A DNA stretch of 64,000 bases from Agathobacter rectalis ATCC 33656 (GTDB taxonomy: Bacteria > Bacillota > Clostridia > Lachnospirales > Lachnospiraceae), in the NCBI RefSeq assembly GCF_000020605.1, contig NC_012781.1, forward strand, positions 2,357,501-2,421,500. Reading direction: 5' to 3'. The position numbers and the translations under genes were made by a program. The notes under the pieces were generated by a model. It was not told the origin of the DNA, made no database searches, and worked only from the letters and a program-made list of their open reading frames with translations. Within the stretch, counting starts at the first letter, position 1. Every line of letters begins with the position of its first letter. Positions 40,246 through 49,230 of this stretch are shown piece by piece.

Positions 40246-40314
40246 CACACTAAAATCATTAATTTATATTAATGCTTCATACCTAAATATCATTTTCAGA
40301 GTCCAACTAACTTA

Positions 40315-40343
40315 TTGTATATAATGCATACATATGCTATAAT
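40315..40343 (+). promoter_or_regulatory. Promoter of the EAL-domain gene
   Basis: TTGTAT (40315-40320) and TATAAT (40338-40343) are 17 nt apart, about 45 nt before the ATG at 40388. Confidence 0.65.
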
Positions 40344-40387
40344 AATAAAAGAATTTTGTGCATTATACACATATGGAGTTTTAATTT

Positions 40388-42031
40388 ATGATAGAAAACA
40401 CGATATACAAGGAATTTATTGATAAAATTTCAGAATTATCAGACGGGATATATCCTATCATCACCGACCTGGATAATGACTTATCTTACGTACCGGACAA
40501 GACAGCTGATTTTTTCGGCTTTGAAGCCGGCGAGCATACATGCTTCTTTGAACAGCTGAGCTCTTGTGTCAACGACGTTGACCTGCCGGAATATAAGCGG
40601 GAAATCCGCTATCGCTTAAATGGTGAAAAACCGGATGATATATTTTATGTCCGCATGGGAAAGCATACCAAAGAATATATGATGGGATTTTATTCTGATA
40701 TTTTTACCGGTGATGACGGACACCGCTACCATGTCCTCGTGCTCAGAAACGAAAATACCCTTCCGGATATCGACCCATATACATATCTTTATGGTCAGTC
40801 AAAGTTTGAAAGAGACATCAACGGCTATATCATGGAAAACAGGTCTGTAGCCATAATCGAGGTGGAGATAGGTCATATAGATGAGTTCAATATACTTTAT
40901 GGTTCCAATTTCAACACTGCAATCCAGCGTGAGCTTGCGCTCAAGTTCATCTACATGATGGATGGCAGCACCGCTACCTACTATATGAATAATTGCAAGT
41001 TTGTATTTGTGGTAAAGGAAGCAGACCGTGCCTTGGCCGAGTCCTTCTATCAGAAAATTGCCGATACAATAAAGTCCATGTATTTCTTTAAATGCTTTAA
41101 ATTTGAGTTTGATATATATGCTGCGTGTCTGATTCTCAAGGATTATGATGGTGATACCTCAACTGTCATCAGCAAGGTAGAGTATACTCTAGACCGTGCG
41201 AAGGAGCTTCACAGCTCTGATTTGTTATTTTTCAATGATATGGTCAGGTTCAATGGCAGCTCGCATATAGATATCATGAAAATCATTCATCAGTCGGTTA
41301 TCAATAGCTGTGATGGGTTTTTTGTAGAGTTTCAGCCCATTGTAAAGGCTTGCAATGGTGAAATAATGGGTGCTGAAGCTCTGGTACGCTGGAAAAAGGA
41401 GCCTTTTGGCACGGTGCCACCCGGACTGTTTATCGACTGGCTTGAGGATACCCCGGCTATGTATGAGCTAGGAAATTATATCATGAGAACTGCAATAAGC
41501 GCAGCCAGTGAATTTGCAAAGATAAAACCGGGCTTTTTCATCAATGTAAATGCATCCTCAGAGCAGCTTGAAAAGGAAAACTTTGTAAAAGATACTCTGG
41601 CAATTCTTAAAGAGTATGATTTTCCACCTTCACAGCTGTGGATAGAGATTACAGAGCGATGCAGAGATCTGCCTATATCTATGATAAAGAAAACCGTCAC
41701 TGCATTCAGGGAAGCCGGAATCCACATCACTATGGATGACTATGGCACAGGAAGCTCTTCATCTCAGATGATGCTTGAGCTTCCTGTAGAGGGTATCAAG
41801 ATAGATATGTTCTTTGTTAAAGACATTCTCGAGGAGAAAAAGAAGCAGGCACTTGTAATCGGAATGATTAATTTTGCCAATGCCGCAGACTTAAAGATAT
41901 GTATTGAAGGCATAGAAAATGATAACCTTGAGAGCTATCTCAGGCAGTTCGACGTCACCTGGTTTCAGGGCTATCACTACTCTAGGTCTATCTGTCAGGA
42001 TGAGCTTATGAAGCTTCTTATAAAGCCATAG
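40388..42031 (+). CDS. EAL c-di-GMP phosphodiesterase with degenerate GGDEF domain
   Basis: The 547-residue soluble protein has an N-terminal PAS-like region, a GGDEF-like domain (about 130-290) whose active site is degraded to NNCKF, and an intact EAL domain (about 305-545). EAL signature residues are present: GAEALVRW, FINVNASSEQL, WIEITERC, DDYGTGSS, IKIDMFFV, CIEGIEN and FQGYHYS. It should hydrolyse c-di-GMP. It converges on thiW with a 9-nt gap. Confidence 0.92.
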   Translation: MIENTIYKEFIDKISELSDGIYPIITDLDNDLSYVPDKTADFFGFEAGEHTCFFEQLSSCVNDVDLPEYKREIRYRLNGEKPDDIFYVRMGKHTKEYMMGFYSDIFTGDDGHRYHVLVLRNENTLPDIDPYTYLYGQSKFERDINGYIMENRSVAIIEVEIGHIDEFNILYGSNFNTAIQRELALKFIYMMDGSTATYYMNNCKFVFVVKEADRALAESFYQKIADTIKSMYFFKCFKFEFDIYAACLILKDYDGDTSTVISKVEYTLDRAKELHSSDLLFFNDMVRFNGSSHIDIMKIIHQSVINSCDGFFVEFQPIVKACNGEIMGAEALVRWKKEPFGTVPPGLFIDWLEDTPAMYELGNYIMRTAISAASEFAKIKPGFFINVNASSEQLEKENFVKDTLAILKEYDFPPSQLWIEITERCRDLPISMIKKTVTAFREAGIHITMDDYGTGSSSSQMMLELPVEGIKIDMFFVKDILEEKKKQALVIGMINFANAADLKICIEGIENDNLESYLRQFDVTWFQGYHYSRSICQDELMKLLIKP

Positions 42032-42040
42032 CCCTGGATA

Positions 42041-42574
42041 TTACTCAAGATTTTCCTTAAATACTGTCAGTGCGCCATTTTTCTTTAAAATCAGCATGAC
42101 AATTGCTGCCACTATGCTTCCGGCCACTGTAGAGATAAGGAATGGCACTATGTATATAAACATGCCTTCAGGCTGAATAAGCATCACGTATTTTGCAAGA
42201 GGATACGCTGCCAGACCTCCGAGTATGCCAGTGCCAAGCGCCTCTGCAATACATGTCGGTATGATTTTTTTGCTGAATCTGTACATCAGTCCACAGCACA
42301 GAGCACCTACCATGCTTCCTGGGAATGCCATGAGACTTCCCAGTCCTGTCAGGTTTCTGATGATACTCGCACAAAATGCCACACCGACACCCCATGCAGG
42401 TCCTAAAAATACTGCTGCGCATATATTTACCATGTGCTGTACAGGTGCACATTTGCTGCCGGCAACAGGGAAGCTTATTAAGCTTCCTGCTACGGCAACT
42501 GCCACAAGCACTCCTGCCATGGCAATCTTTCTGATTGAAAGAGTTCTTTTTTTAGTGTTCTTTTTACTTTCCAT
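42041..42574 (-). CDS. thiW: ThiW, thiamin-precursor ECF transporter S component
   Basis: The 177-residue membrane protein has about five helices and family stretches IAMAGVLVAVAVAGS, FPVAGSKCAPVQHMVN and VAFCASIIRNLTGLGSLMAFPGS. ThiW is the substrate-binding subunit for uptake of a thiazole moiety with a shared ECF energising module, which is not in this window. It is the last gene of the thi operon, 73 nt after thiC, so it is probably under the same TPP riboswitch. GGTGAGG precedes the ATG. Confidence 0.9.
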   Translation of the reverse strand: MESKKNTKKRTLSIRKIAMAGVLVAVAVAGSLISFPVAGSKCAPVQHMVNICAAVFLGPAWGVGVAFCASIIRNLTGLGSLMAFPGSMVGALCCGLMYRFSKKIIPTCIAEALGTGILGGLAAYPLAKYVMLIQPEGMFIYIVPFLISTVAGSIVAAIVMLILKKNGALTVFKENLE

Positions 42575-42599
42575 TATTACCTCACCTTAAAGTATATCG

Positions 42600-42650
42600 T
42601 AACTGTTCAGTACCTTCACAGTTGCGAGTCGTTTCTGTACTGAATAGTTA
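42600..42650. repeat. Palindromic repeat between thiC and thiW
   Basis: TAACTGTTCAGTAC (42600-42613) and GTACTGAATAGTTA (42637-42650) form an inverted repeat with one mismatch and a 23-nt loop. A related TAACTGTTCAGTA is at 44880-44892 and the termini of the element at 46742-46930 share ACTATTCAG, so this may be a short member of a dispersed repeat family. Confidence 0.5.
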
Positions 42651-43958
42651 TAGTATATCAATATACTCTCCTGCAAGTGCCTTGTTCATGCTTCGCACTG
42701 CACAGAACTTACCGCACATACTGCATGCCTCGCTGTGGTCATCCTCAGGCAGACGGTCATCCCTGATAGCCTTAGCTGTCTCCGGATCAAGTGCACATGC
42801 AAACTGTGCATCCCAGTCGAGCACACGTCTGGCATCTGCCATCTTATCATCTATATCTCTGGCTCCCGGTATTCCCTTCGCAATATCAGCTGCATGAGCC
42901 GCAATCTTTGACGCAATAATTCCCTGCTTTGTATCCTCCACATTTGGAAGAGCAAGATGCTCCGCAGGTGTCACGTAACAAAGGAAAGCTGCGCCGTTCA
43001 TTGCTGCCACTGCTCCACCGATTGCTGCTGTGATGTGGTCATAGCCCGGTGCGATATCTGTTACGAGAGGTCCAAGTACATAGAATGGTGCTCCCATACA
43101 GATTGACTGCTGTACCTTCATGTTTGCTGCTACCTGATCAAGCGGCACATGTCCCGGTCCCTCTACCATGACCTGTACGTTGTGATCCCATGCACGCTTT
43201 GTGAGCTCTCCAAGTCTTACAAGCTCCTCTATCTGGCATACATCTGTTGCATCTGCCAGGCATCCCGGTCTGCAGGCATCTCCAAGCGAGATTGTCACAT
43301 CGTGCTCCTCACAGATTTCAAGTATCTCATCATAGTGCTCGTAGAAAGGATTTTCCTCTCCTGTCATGCACATCCATGCAAATACAAGGCTGCCTCCACG
43401 GCTTACGATATTCATCTTACGCTTGTGCTTTTTAATCTGGTCTATCGTTTTTCTTGTGATTCCACAGTGAAGTGTGACAAAGTCCACTCCATCCTCTGCA
43501 TGGAGTCTGACTACATCGACAAAATCCTGTGCTGTAAGTGTTGCAAGATCACGCTGATAGTGGATAACACTGTCATAAACAGGCACTGTTCCTATCATTG
43601 CAGGACATTCGCTTGTAAGCTTCTGTCTGAATGGCTGTGTGTTGCCATGGCTTGAAAGATCCATGATAGCCTCTGCTCCAAGCTTTACAGCGCTCATGAC
43701 CTTCTGCATCTCCACATCATAGTCCTTGCAGTCTCTTGACACACCGAGGTTTACATTGATTTTTGTGCGAAGCATGCTTCCAACGCCCTCTGCATCAAGT
43801 GACTTGTGATGCTTGTTAGCAGGAATAGCTACCTTTCCGCTTGCAACAAGCTCCATCAGCTTGTCTACATCCATCTTCTCTTTCTTTGCTACCTTTTCAA
43901 TTTCAGGTGTTACGATGCCCTTTCTTGCGGCATCCATCTGTGTTGTGTAATTACTCAT
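42648..43958 (-). CDS. thiC: Phosphomethylpyrimidine synthase ThiC
   Basis: This radical SAM enzyme converts AIR to HMP-phosphate, the pyrimidine half of thiamin. The 436-residue short form has [27 protein letters not shown], the [11 protein letters not shown] block, [23 protein letters not shown] and the cluster-binding [12 protein letters not shown] near the C-terminus. GGAG precedes the ATG. It lies between thiD and thiW. Confidence 0.97.
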   Translation of the reverse strand: MSNYTTQMDAARKGIVTPEIEKVAKKEKMDVDKLMELVASGKVAIPANKHHKSLDAEGVGSMLRTKINVNLGVSRDCKDYDVEMQKVMSAVKLGAEAIMDLSSHGNTQPFRQKLTSECPAMIGTVPVYDSVIHYQRDLATLTAQDFVDVVRLHAEDGVDFVTLHCGITRKTIDQIKKHKRKMNIVSRGGSLVFAWMCMTGEENPFYEHYDEILEICEEHDVTISLGDACRPGCLADATDVCQIEELVRLGELTKRAWDHNVQVMVEGPGHVPLDQVAANMKVQQSICMGAPFYVLGPLVTDIAPGYDHITAAIGGAVAAMNGAAFLCYVTPAEHLALPNVEDTKQGIIASKIAAHAADIAKGIPGARDIDDKMADARRVLDWDAQFACALDPETAKAIRDDRLPEDDHSEACSMCGKFCAVRSMNKALAGEYIDIL

Positions 43959-44050
43959 TGTACTCTCCTGTTCTTTATTTTATTACTGTTAATTAGTAGT
44001 TATTACTATTCTTATTATTACTGCTATTAATTATTTAACATGTGCTTATT

Positions 44051-44842
44051 TCATTGTATGAACAACGCTCCATGATTCATAGGACCGCTGCCGTGTCCCA
44101 GGTCAAGCATGGCTTTTAAACATGCTGTGACATATCTCTTGCCGTTATCCACAGCCTGCTCGAGCGACTGACCCTTTGCCAGACCGCTGGCTATCGCTGA
44201 TGAAAGCGTGCAGCCTGTGCCGTGTGAGTTTGGATTATCCACTCTTTTGGTCTCAAATGTGATGATTTGCTTTCCATCCCACAAATAGTCACACACACAT
44301 GCTGTGTCTGTGAAATGACCTCCCTTGCTTAAAACCGGACAGCCGTATTTATCATAAACAGCCTTTGATGCCTCTATGATGTCATCTGTGCTTTCAATCT
44401 GTCTGCCTGATATCACCTCAAGCTCAGGGATATTTGGCGTGATGATGTCAGCCAGTGGAAACAGCTTCTCCATCAGAGTGTTTGCTGCATTTTCCTCAAG
44501 CAGCCTGCTTCCGCTTGTAGCGACCATCACCGGGTCCAGAACTATGTTTTTTGCCTTATATTTTACAAGACCTGCGGCAATCGCCTCAATCGTATCTACC
44601 GATGATGTCATACCGATTTTCACCGCATCCGGAAAAATATCCGAAAAAACAGCCTTCATCTGTGCCTCGATAAAATCAGCCGGTACATTCATCACCGCGT
44701 CAACTCCCATGGTGTTTTGTGCCGTGAGTGCCGTGATGACACTCTCGCCAAACACACCGTTTGCAAGCATGGTCTTTAAATCGGCCTGCACGCCTGCGCC
44801 ACCGCTTGAATCGCTTCCCGCAATTGTAAGTGCTGTATGCAT
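44051..44842 (-). CDS. thiD: HMP/HMP-P kinase ThiD
   Basis: ThiD phosphorylates HMP and HMP-P to HMP-PP. The 263-residue ribokinase-like protein starts MHTALTIAGSDSSGGAGVQ, with MLANGVFGESVITALTAQNT, LDPVMVATSGSRLL and the C-terminal anion hole and base in NPNSHGTGCTLSSAIA. I start at 44842 after GGAG; in-frame codons upstream are not family-like. It lies between thiE and thiC. Confidence 0.96.
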   Translation of the reverse strand: MHTALTIAGSDSSGGAGVQADLKTMLANGVFGESVITALTAQNTMGVDAVMNVPADFIEAQMKAVFSDIFPDAVKIGMTSSVDTIEAIAAGLVKYKAKNIVLDPVMVATSGSRLLEENAANTLMEKLFPLADIITPNIPELEVISGRQIESTDDIIEASKAVYDKYGCPVLSKGGHFTDTACVCDYLWDGKQIITFETKRVDNPNSHGTGCTLSSAIASGLAKGQSLEQAVDNGKRYVTACLKAMLDLGHGSGPMNHGALFIQ

Positions 44843-44944
44843 ATTTACGCTCCTTTCTACTGAATGTTGTGATTTCTCGTAACTGTTCAGTATCTTCAAA
44901 ATATTGTTTAATTACTGTAGTTATAGCAGTATGTCATACTGTGA

Positions 44945-45595
44945 TTACAGAATTTTGTCGCATATTCCTGCGAGTTCCTTGGCTGCAGCCTTTATATCTG
45001 CGCTTGCAAATATCGCTCCTACCACTGCGATTCCTGCAATCCCTGTGCCCTTTAGCGTGACCGCATTGTCTGCATTTATGCCTCCGATTGCAACAACCGG
45101 TATATCGACAGCCGCCGTGATTTCACGCAGAAGCTCCTTTGTCATAGGCTTTGCATTGAGCTTTGTGGTAGAGCCAAACACAGCTCCGCTTCCCAGATAG
45201 TCAGCGCCATCAGCTTCTGCCCTCTTTGCCTGCTCCACGGTCTTTGCCGTGACTCCTATTATCTTGTCAGTTCCAAGAAGCTTCCTGGCCTCCGCCGGAT
45301 TCATGTCATCCTGTCCCAGATGTACTCCATCGGCAGCTATATCAATTGCAAACTGCACGTTATCATTGATGATGAGCGGCACCTTGTGCTCATGACAGAT
45401 TCTCTTTATCTCAAGAGCCTCACTATACTCATCCTTAAGCCCTGCATCAGAATCCGTACTCAGAATATCCTTGTCACGGATCTGAATCATAGTGGCACCG
45501 CCCTCTATCGCAAGCTTCACATGCTCAGAAAGCCTAGCTCCGTGCAGCCACTGCCTGTCTGTTATAGCGTAGAGCTTTAAATCAGTTTCGTTCAT
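44945..45595 (-). CDS. thiE: Thiamin phosphate synthase ThiE
   Basis: ThiE joins HMP-PP and thiazole phosphate to thiamin phosphate. The 216-residue TIM barrel shows LYAITDRQWL, GATMIQIRDKD, IINDNVQFAIDIAADGVHLG, DYLGSGAVFGSTTK and VAIGGINADNA with IAVVGAIF. It follows thiM by about 83 nt and precedes thiD. Confidence 0.96.
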   Translation of the reverse strand: MNETDLKLYAITDRQWLHGARLSEHVKLAIEGGATMIQIRDKDILSTDSDAGLKDEYSEALEIKRICHEHKVPLIINDNVQFAIDIAADGVHLGQDDMNPAEARKLLGTDKIIGVTAKTVEQAKRAEADGADYLGSGAVFGSTTKLNAKPMTKELLREITAAVDIPVVAIGGINADNAVTLKGTGIAGIAVVGAIFASADIKAAAKELAGICDKIL

Positions 45596-45678
45596 ATATA
45601 CCTTTCACCTCTTATCCTGTTGTTTTCCAAATATAAGACTCATGACCTGCATACCAATTGTCTGTCATACAGCGATAT

Positions 45679-46530
45679 TCACATCAGTTCATAATCACCA
45701 TCGCATATATGATATACTGCATCAATCAGCCTGTCCCGGTATGCAGCATTTCCGGGCTTAATGAAATAACAGCTGTTAGTCTCTCTGCCGTGCTCTGCCA
45801 TATCAGAGGCAGCAAGCCCGCCTGCACTCTTCATGCAGCTAAGTGCTGCCGTGACTGCACCGTATTTATCATCGCAATCAGCCGCAACAAATGCACAAAT
45901 GAGCCCTGAAAGCATACATCCGGTGCCTGTCACCCGCTTCATCATAGGATGGCCGCCTGTGATGCACATCACACTTCTTTCATTATTGTCATAGCAATCA
46001 GCTTCATCACATAATTCTGCCACATAATCGGTCTCACCTGTAATCACACAGATGCTGCCATATCGCAGGGCCGCCCTGCACGCAAGCGCCTTTGCATCAG
46101 ACTCATCTGCCGTATCGGTCACTTCCACGCCGCCATCGCACCTGCCATGCTCCATAACAGCCTTGACCTCAGACAAATTGCCCTTAATCACATCCACACG
46201 CACCTCGTCAAGCAGGCTCATCACAAAATCCATCCTGAAGCGGCTCACGCCCACACCAACCAGATCAAGCACAATAGGAATGTTCTTTTTCGCTGCCATC
46301 CTCGCAGCAATGCGCATCGCCTCAAAGCGCTCCTCAGAGGGAGTGCCTATATTCAGATTCAGCCCATCGCAGATACCCGTGACCTCATCCATCTCCTGCG
46401 GTGCCATAGCCATAATAGGCCTGGCCCCACATGCCAGCTCAATATTGGCCACATCATTGATAGTAACCATATTTGTGATGTTGTGAATCAAAGGACTGCG
46501 TGACTTAAGCTTTTCTATAAAATTATTCAT
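45679..46530 (-). CDS. thiM: Hydroxyethylthiazole kinase ThiM
   Basis: ThiM phosphorylates 4-methyl-5-hydroxyethylthiazole, a salvage step. The 283-residue protein has SPLIHNITNMVTINDVAN, MAMAPQEMDE, VLDLVGVGVSRFR, VIKGNLSEV and the catalytic GTGCMLSGL. The start at 46530 (MNNFIEKL) is preceded by AAGAG. It is the first gene behind the TPP riboswitch and terminator. No thiazole-synthesis genes (thiG/thiH) are seen here, so salvage by ThiM and ThiW may be the thiazole source. Confidence 0.96.
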   Translation of the reverse strand: MNNFIEKLKSRSPLIHNITNMVTINDVANIELACGARPIMAMAPQEMDEVTGICDGLNLNIGTPSEERFEAMRIAARMAAKKNIPIVLDLVGVGVSRFRMDFVMSLLDEVRVDVIKGNLSEVKAVMEHGRCDGGVEVTDTADESDAKALACRAALRYGSICVITGETDYVAELCDEADCYDNNERSVMCITGGHPMMKRVTGTGCMLSGLICAFVAADCDDKYGAVTAALSCMKSAGGLAASDMAEHGRETNSCYFIKPGNAAYRDRLIDAVYHICDGDYELM

Positions 46531-46570
46531 CTGTATCTCTTTACAACTATTCATAATCACCCACACATTC

Positions 46571-46603
46571 AAAAAGCGGATATACCGCCAATGAGTATAT
46601 CCG
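46571..46603 (-). terminator. Riboswitch-controlled terminator of the thi operon
   Basis: On the minus strand GCGGATATAC and GTATATCCGC form a 10-bp stem with an 8-nt loop, followed by TTTTTG. It sits between the TPP aptamer and thiM, so it is the likely expression platform for transcription attenuation. Confidence 0.85.
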
Positions 46604-46614
46604 CCTAAAAATCG

Positions 46615-46712
46615 TGCGATATTATCCTACGTTGGCATTATCCAAATCAGGTTATGGGTCAAGACACTACCAGTCTACTCTCAGCCGGCTAAACACCAGC
46701 TCCCCTGTTGTG
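46615..46712 (-). ncRNA. TPP riboswitch (THI box)
   Basis: The minus strand shows GGGGAGC, CTGAGAGTAG, ACCCATAACCTGATTTGG and ATAATGCCAACGTAGGA in the order and spacing of the TPP aptamer. High thiamin pyrophosphate should favour the terminator just downstream and shut off thiM-thiE-thiD-thiC-thiW. Confidence 0.95.
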
Positions 46713-46741
46713 TTTTTATAAATAAATCTAGGAATAATGTA

Positions 46742-46930
46742 ACTATTCAGAACCAAACCACGCACATTCGCAAAAACGCACGATGCTCGTGCTTTCCCGC
46801 TGCTACGCAGCTAATTTTGCTCATATGTGTGGGGGTGGCTCTATTCGAGCCCCTTGAGAACAAGAAAACCTGCTGCTTACATGCAAGCATGACGCATCAC
46901 CTTTTTTTGTTCTCAGTGGTTCTGAATAGT
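46742..46930. mobile_element. MITE-like element with 14-bp terminal inverted repeats
   Basis: ACTATTCAGAACCA (46742-46755) and TGGTTCTGAATAGT (46917-46930) are perfect inverted repeats bounding 189 bp without a credible gene. The interior holds small hairpins, for example GGGGTGGCTC...GAGCCCC. It resembles non-autonomous or REP-type intergenic elements; no transposase is in the window. Confidence 0.5.
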
Positions 46931-47112
46931 CATTATATTTAATATAATACGCACTCCCCAATAAATCAAGCAAAATCCGCAAGTGTACTCATATTCGTAC
47001 ATTGAGAGAACCACAACGTAAGGGCGTAAGCCCCGGGCACCGGGGTGCACACGCACTCTCCCGAGGCACGAATAGCGAAGTGGCTTAGATACTGTAGAAA
47101 TTATGCCCATGA

Positions 47113-49018
47113 ATCGAGTAGGAGGCGGTGACTAACCGCCGTCCTCTCACAGCACCGTACGTACCGTTCGGTATACGGCGCTTTCAATAGTTGACGTGCA
47201 CAGACTGATAGGCTGTGGCTAAATCGTAAAAGCCACTGTTTATCAGTCTTTCTTTATTCAGCGCCCAAATCACAGCTTTGTTATTGCTGATATACCAATA
47301 CTTTCTGCGACTGTTTGCTATTGTTGACGCATAGTGTTCTGGGATTCCAAGTTTGACTAGATTTTTATATTTCGTTCTAGGTTTCTTCCACTGTTTCCAT
47401 ATACACATGCGTATTCTGTGATAGAGCCATCCGTTGATGTCATCTATGTTGCTCTTCATACTTGCAATTCCGTAGTAGTTAAGCCATCCCCTTGCATATA
47501 CTTTGATTTTCTCAAGGCTTGGCTTGATTGACTGACATCGCTTACGGGAAGATAACTCCTTCAGTCTGGACTTAAACTTCTTCCATGACTTCGGATGAAC
47601 TCGGACATATATGCCTTTTCCGTTCCTTCCCAATGCAAAGCCAAGGAATTTAAAATTTCGGATTGCAAACACGCTGACTGTACGGCTCTTTTCTCGGTTG
47701 ACTGTAAGTTTCAGCCTCTCCTCAAGATATTTTGTACTGCTTTCCAAGAGTCTCTCTGATGCTCGCTTGCTCTTTGCAAGAAGCACGATGTCATCTGCAT
47801 ATCTTATGCATGGAACACCTCTTTTCAGGTATTCCTGGTCGAACTCATTGAGGTAGATGTTTGCCAGCAATGGTGATAGATTTCCACCTTGTGGTGAGCC
47901 TTCCTCTGTGTCAATGACCACTCCGTTTTCCATTACACCGCTTTTCAGATAGCGCTTTATCAACTGTACTACACGTTCATCTTTTACATTCTTTCGTAGA
48001 AGATTGATGAGAATTTCGTGATTAAGAGTATCGAAGTACTTTGACAAGTCAAGGACTACAGCGAATGTATAGCCTTGTTCTGCATACTCCTTAACCTTAA
48101 GTATTGCATCTTTTGCACTTCTGTTCGGACGATAGCCATAGCTACCATCTGCAAACAGCGGTTCATAGATTGGCACTAACTGTTGGGTTATTGCCTGTTG
48201 AAGTGTACGGTCTATCACTGTTGGTATGCCAAGCTTTCGCACACCACCATCTGGTTTGGGAATTTCAACTCGTCTTACTGGAGACGGAGTATACTTTCCA
48301 CGATAAATGCGGTCAGTTATCTCTTGTTGATGTTCCTTTAGATATGGAAGAGCCTCTTCAATGGTCATGCCATCAATTCCCGGCGCTCCCTTGTTTGCCT
48401 TAACTCTCTTATACGCTCTGTTAAAGTTGTCTTTATACAGTATCGTTTCCAAAAGTCTCGGCTGTGCACTGTCTCTTTCTTTCCATATCCGATTGAATGA
48501 CCTGGACGCTTTCACATACCCTTCATGTTCCGCATTATCTCTTTGCGAACAGCCATTGTTTTCAATGTTTTCTGCCATAGACGGTCATTCCTCCTTTCTC
48601 GGTCATACTCAAGACTCCTACTGATTCGGTCCTTCACCTCTCGGCTACTATGACCTCTGCTGACTTCTATGCGTTCAGCATTGCTTTATACAATGGTTAC
48701 CTCTTTCAAGGCATACCGCACAGACCTCCCTAGGTACCACACGTTTCTTCCTCTCCATCCATCTGCCTCATTTATCATGCATTATTCCGTGTAGTTATTG
48801 GGCTTTAACATGGGTTGCTGTCTTACCCACATGCATGACCTCATATGAGATTTCTGTTCGTCAGACCAGAGATTTGCCCGTGAGTTGGTATATTCCTCAC
48901 ATCCAGCTTCCTTCAGATTCCATCTCACGATGGACACCCTTGCCTTCGGCTATATCCTTCCCACTACCGGGCGGATTCGGGACTTTAACCCGTTAGAAAC
49001 GTGCGCCGCTAGGCGCAC
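47113..49018 (-). mobile_element. Group IIC intron, copy 1 (1906 nt)
   Basis: The minus strand begins GTGCGCCTAGCGGCGCACG at 49018 and ends CTCCTACTCGAT at 47113 after domain V/VI-like hairpins (CGTACGGTGC; GGCGGTTAGTCACCGCC). The 5' part from 48579 to 49018 is structured intron RNA. Insertion directly after a hairpin with a T-rich tail (49029-49052) is the hallmark of class C introns. Copy 2 has the same length and orientation. Confidence 0.9.
47184..48578 (-). CDS. ltrA: Group II intron reverse transcriptase/maturase, copy 1
   Basis: The 464-residue intron-encoded protein has the RT core (GAPGIDGMTIEEALPYL, RRVEIPKPDGGVRKLGIP, FVVLDLSKYFD-like VVLDLSKYFDTLNHE, GSPQGGNLSPLLANIYLNE, catalytic CIRYADDIVLLAK) and a maturase X domain (VYARGWLNYYGI). 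No HNH endonuclease is present, as usual for class C. It promotes splicing and target-primed insertion. It matches copy 2 closely except for a stretch of about 45 residues near the C-terminus. Confidence 0.95.
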   Translation of the reverse strand: MAENIENNGCSQRDNAEHEGYVKASRSFNRIWKERDSAQPRLLETILYKDNFNRAYKRVKANKGAPGIDGMTIEEALPYLKEHQQEITDRIYRGKYTPSPVRRVEIPKPDGGVRKLGIPTVIDRTLQQAITQQLVPIYEPLFADGSYGYRPNRSAKDAILKVKEYAEQGYTFAVVLDLSKYFDTLNHEILINLLRKNVKDERVVQLIKRYLKSGVMENGVVIDTEEGSPQGGNLSPLLANIYLNEFDQEYLKRGVPCIRYADDIVLLAKSKRASERLLESSTKYLEERLKLTVNREKSRTVSVFAIRNFKFLGFALGRNGKGIYVRVHPKSWKKFKSRLKELSSRKRCQSIKPSLEKIKVYARGWLNYYGIASMKSNIDDINGWLYHRIRMCIWKQWKKPRTKYKNLVKLGIPEHYASTIANSRRKYWYISNNKAVIWALNKERLINSGFYDLATAYQSVHVNY

Positions 49019-49028
49019 AACGCAGAAA

Positions 49029-49052
49029 CACCCCTGCATGGACGCAGGGGTG
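49029..49052 (-). terminator. Terminator-like hairpin marking the intron 1 insertion site
   Basis: CACCCCTGC and GCAGGGGTG pair with a 6-nt loop and are followed on the minus strand by TTTCTGCGTT, then the intron. It may end dapB transcription or belong to the palindromic element. Confidence 0.55.
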
Positions 49053-49230
49053 AGGAGAACCGCGCCACGGACGGCGCGTTTCGACGGTTTCGTCAAGCAT
49101 AGAAACCCATCAAGCATAATTTCGTACAGAATCTTAGCCACGTAGCGTAGCGCCCCGGGAGAGTGCGTGTGCCCCCCTGTTGCCCGGAGCCTACGCCCGA
49201 CCTATCGCCACAATGATAAACAGCCTAAAT

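Larger units (their letters stand above)
47022..49199. repeat. Intergenic palindromic element split by intron 1
   Basis: The flanks of intron 1 are imperfect inverted repeats of each other: 47022-47106 and 49113-49199. Shared stretches include CACACGCACTCTCCCG, and GTGGCT-AGAT-CTGTA followed by GAAATTATGC. Without the intron they would form an element of about 275 bp. The inner part (49019-49112) holds further hairpins. It contains no gene I can support. Confidence 0.55.

Noticed and set aside
46742-46930. Treating the inverted repeats as ends of an insertion sequence
   Set aside because: The interior is 161 bp with no transposase frame, so only a non-autonomous element is supported.
48885-49141. 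Short open frames on both strands across the intron 1 boundary and the palindromic flank
   Set aside because: They cross the intron end and repeat arms, have no ribosome site and no family resemblance.
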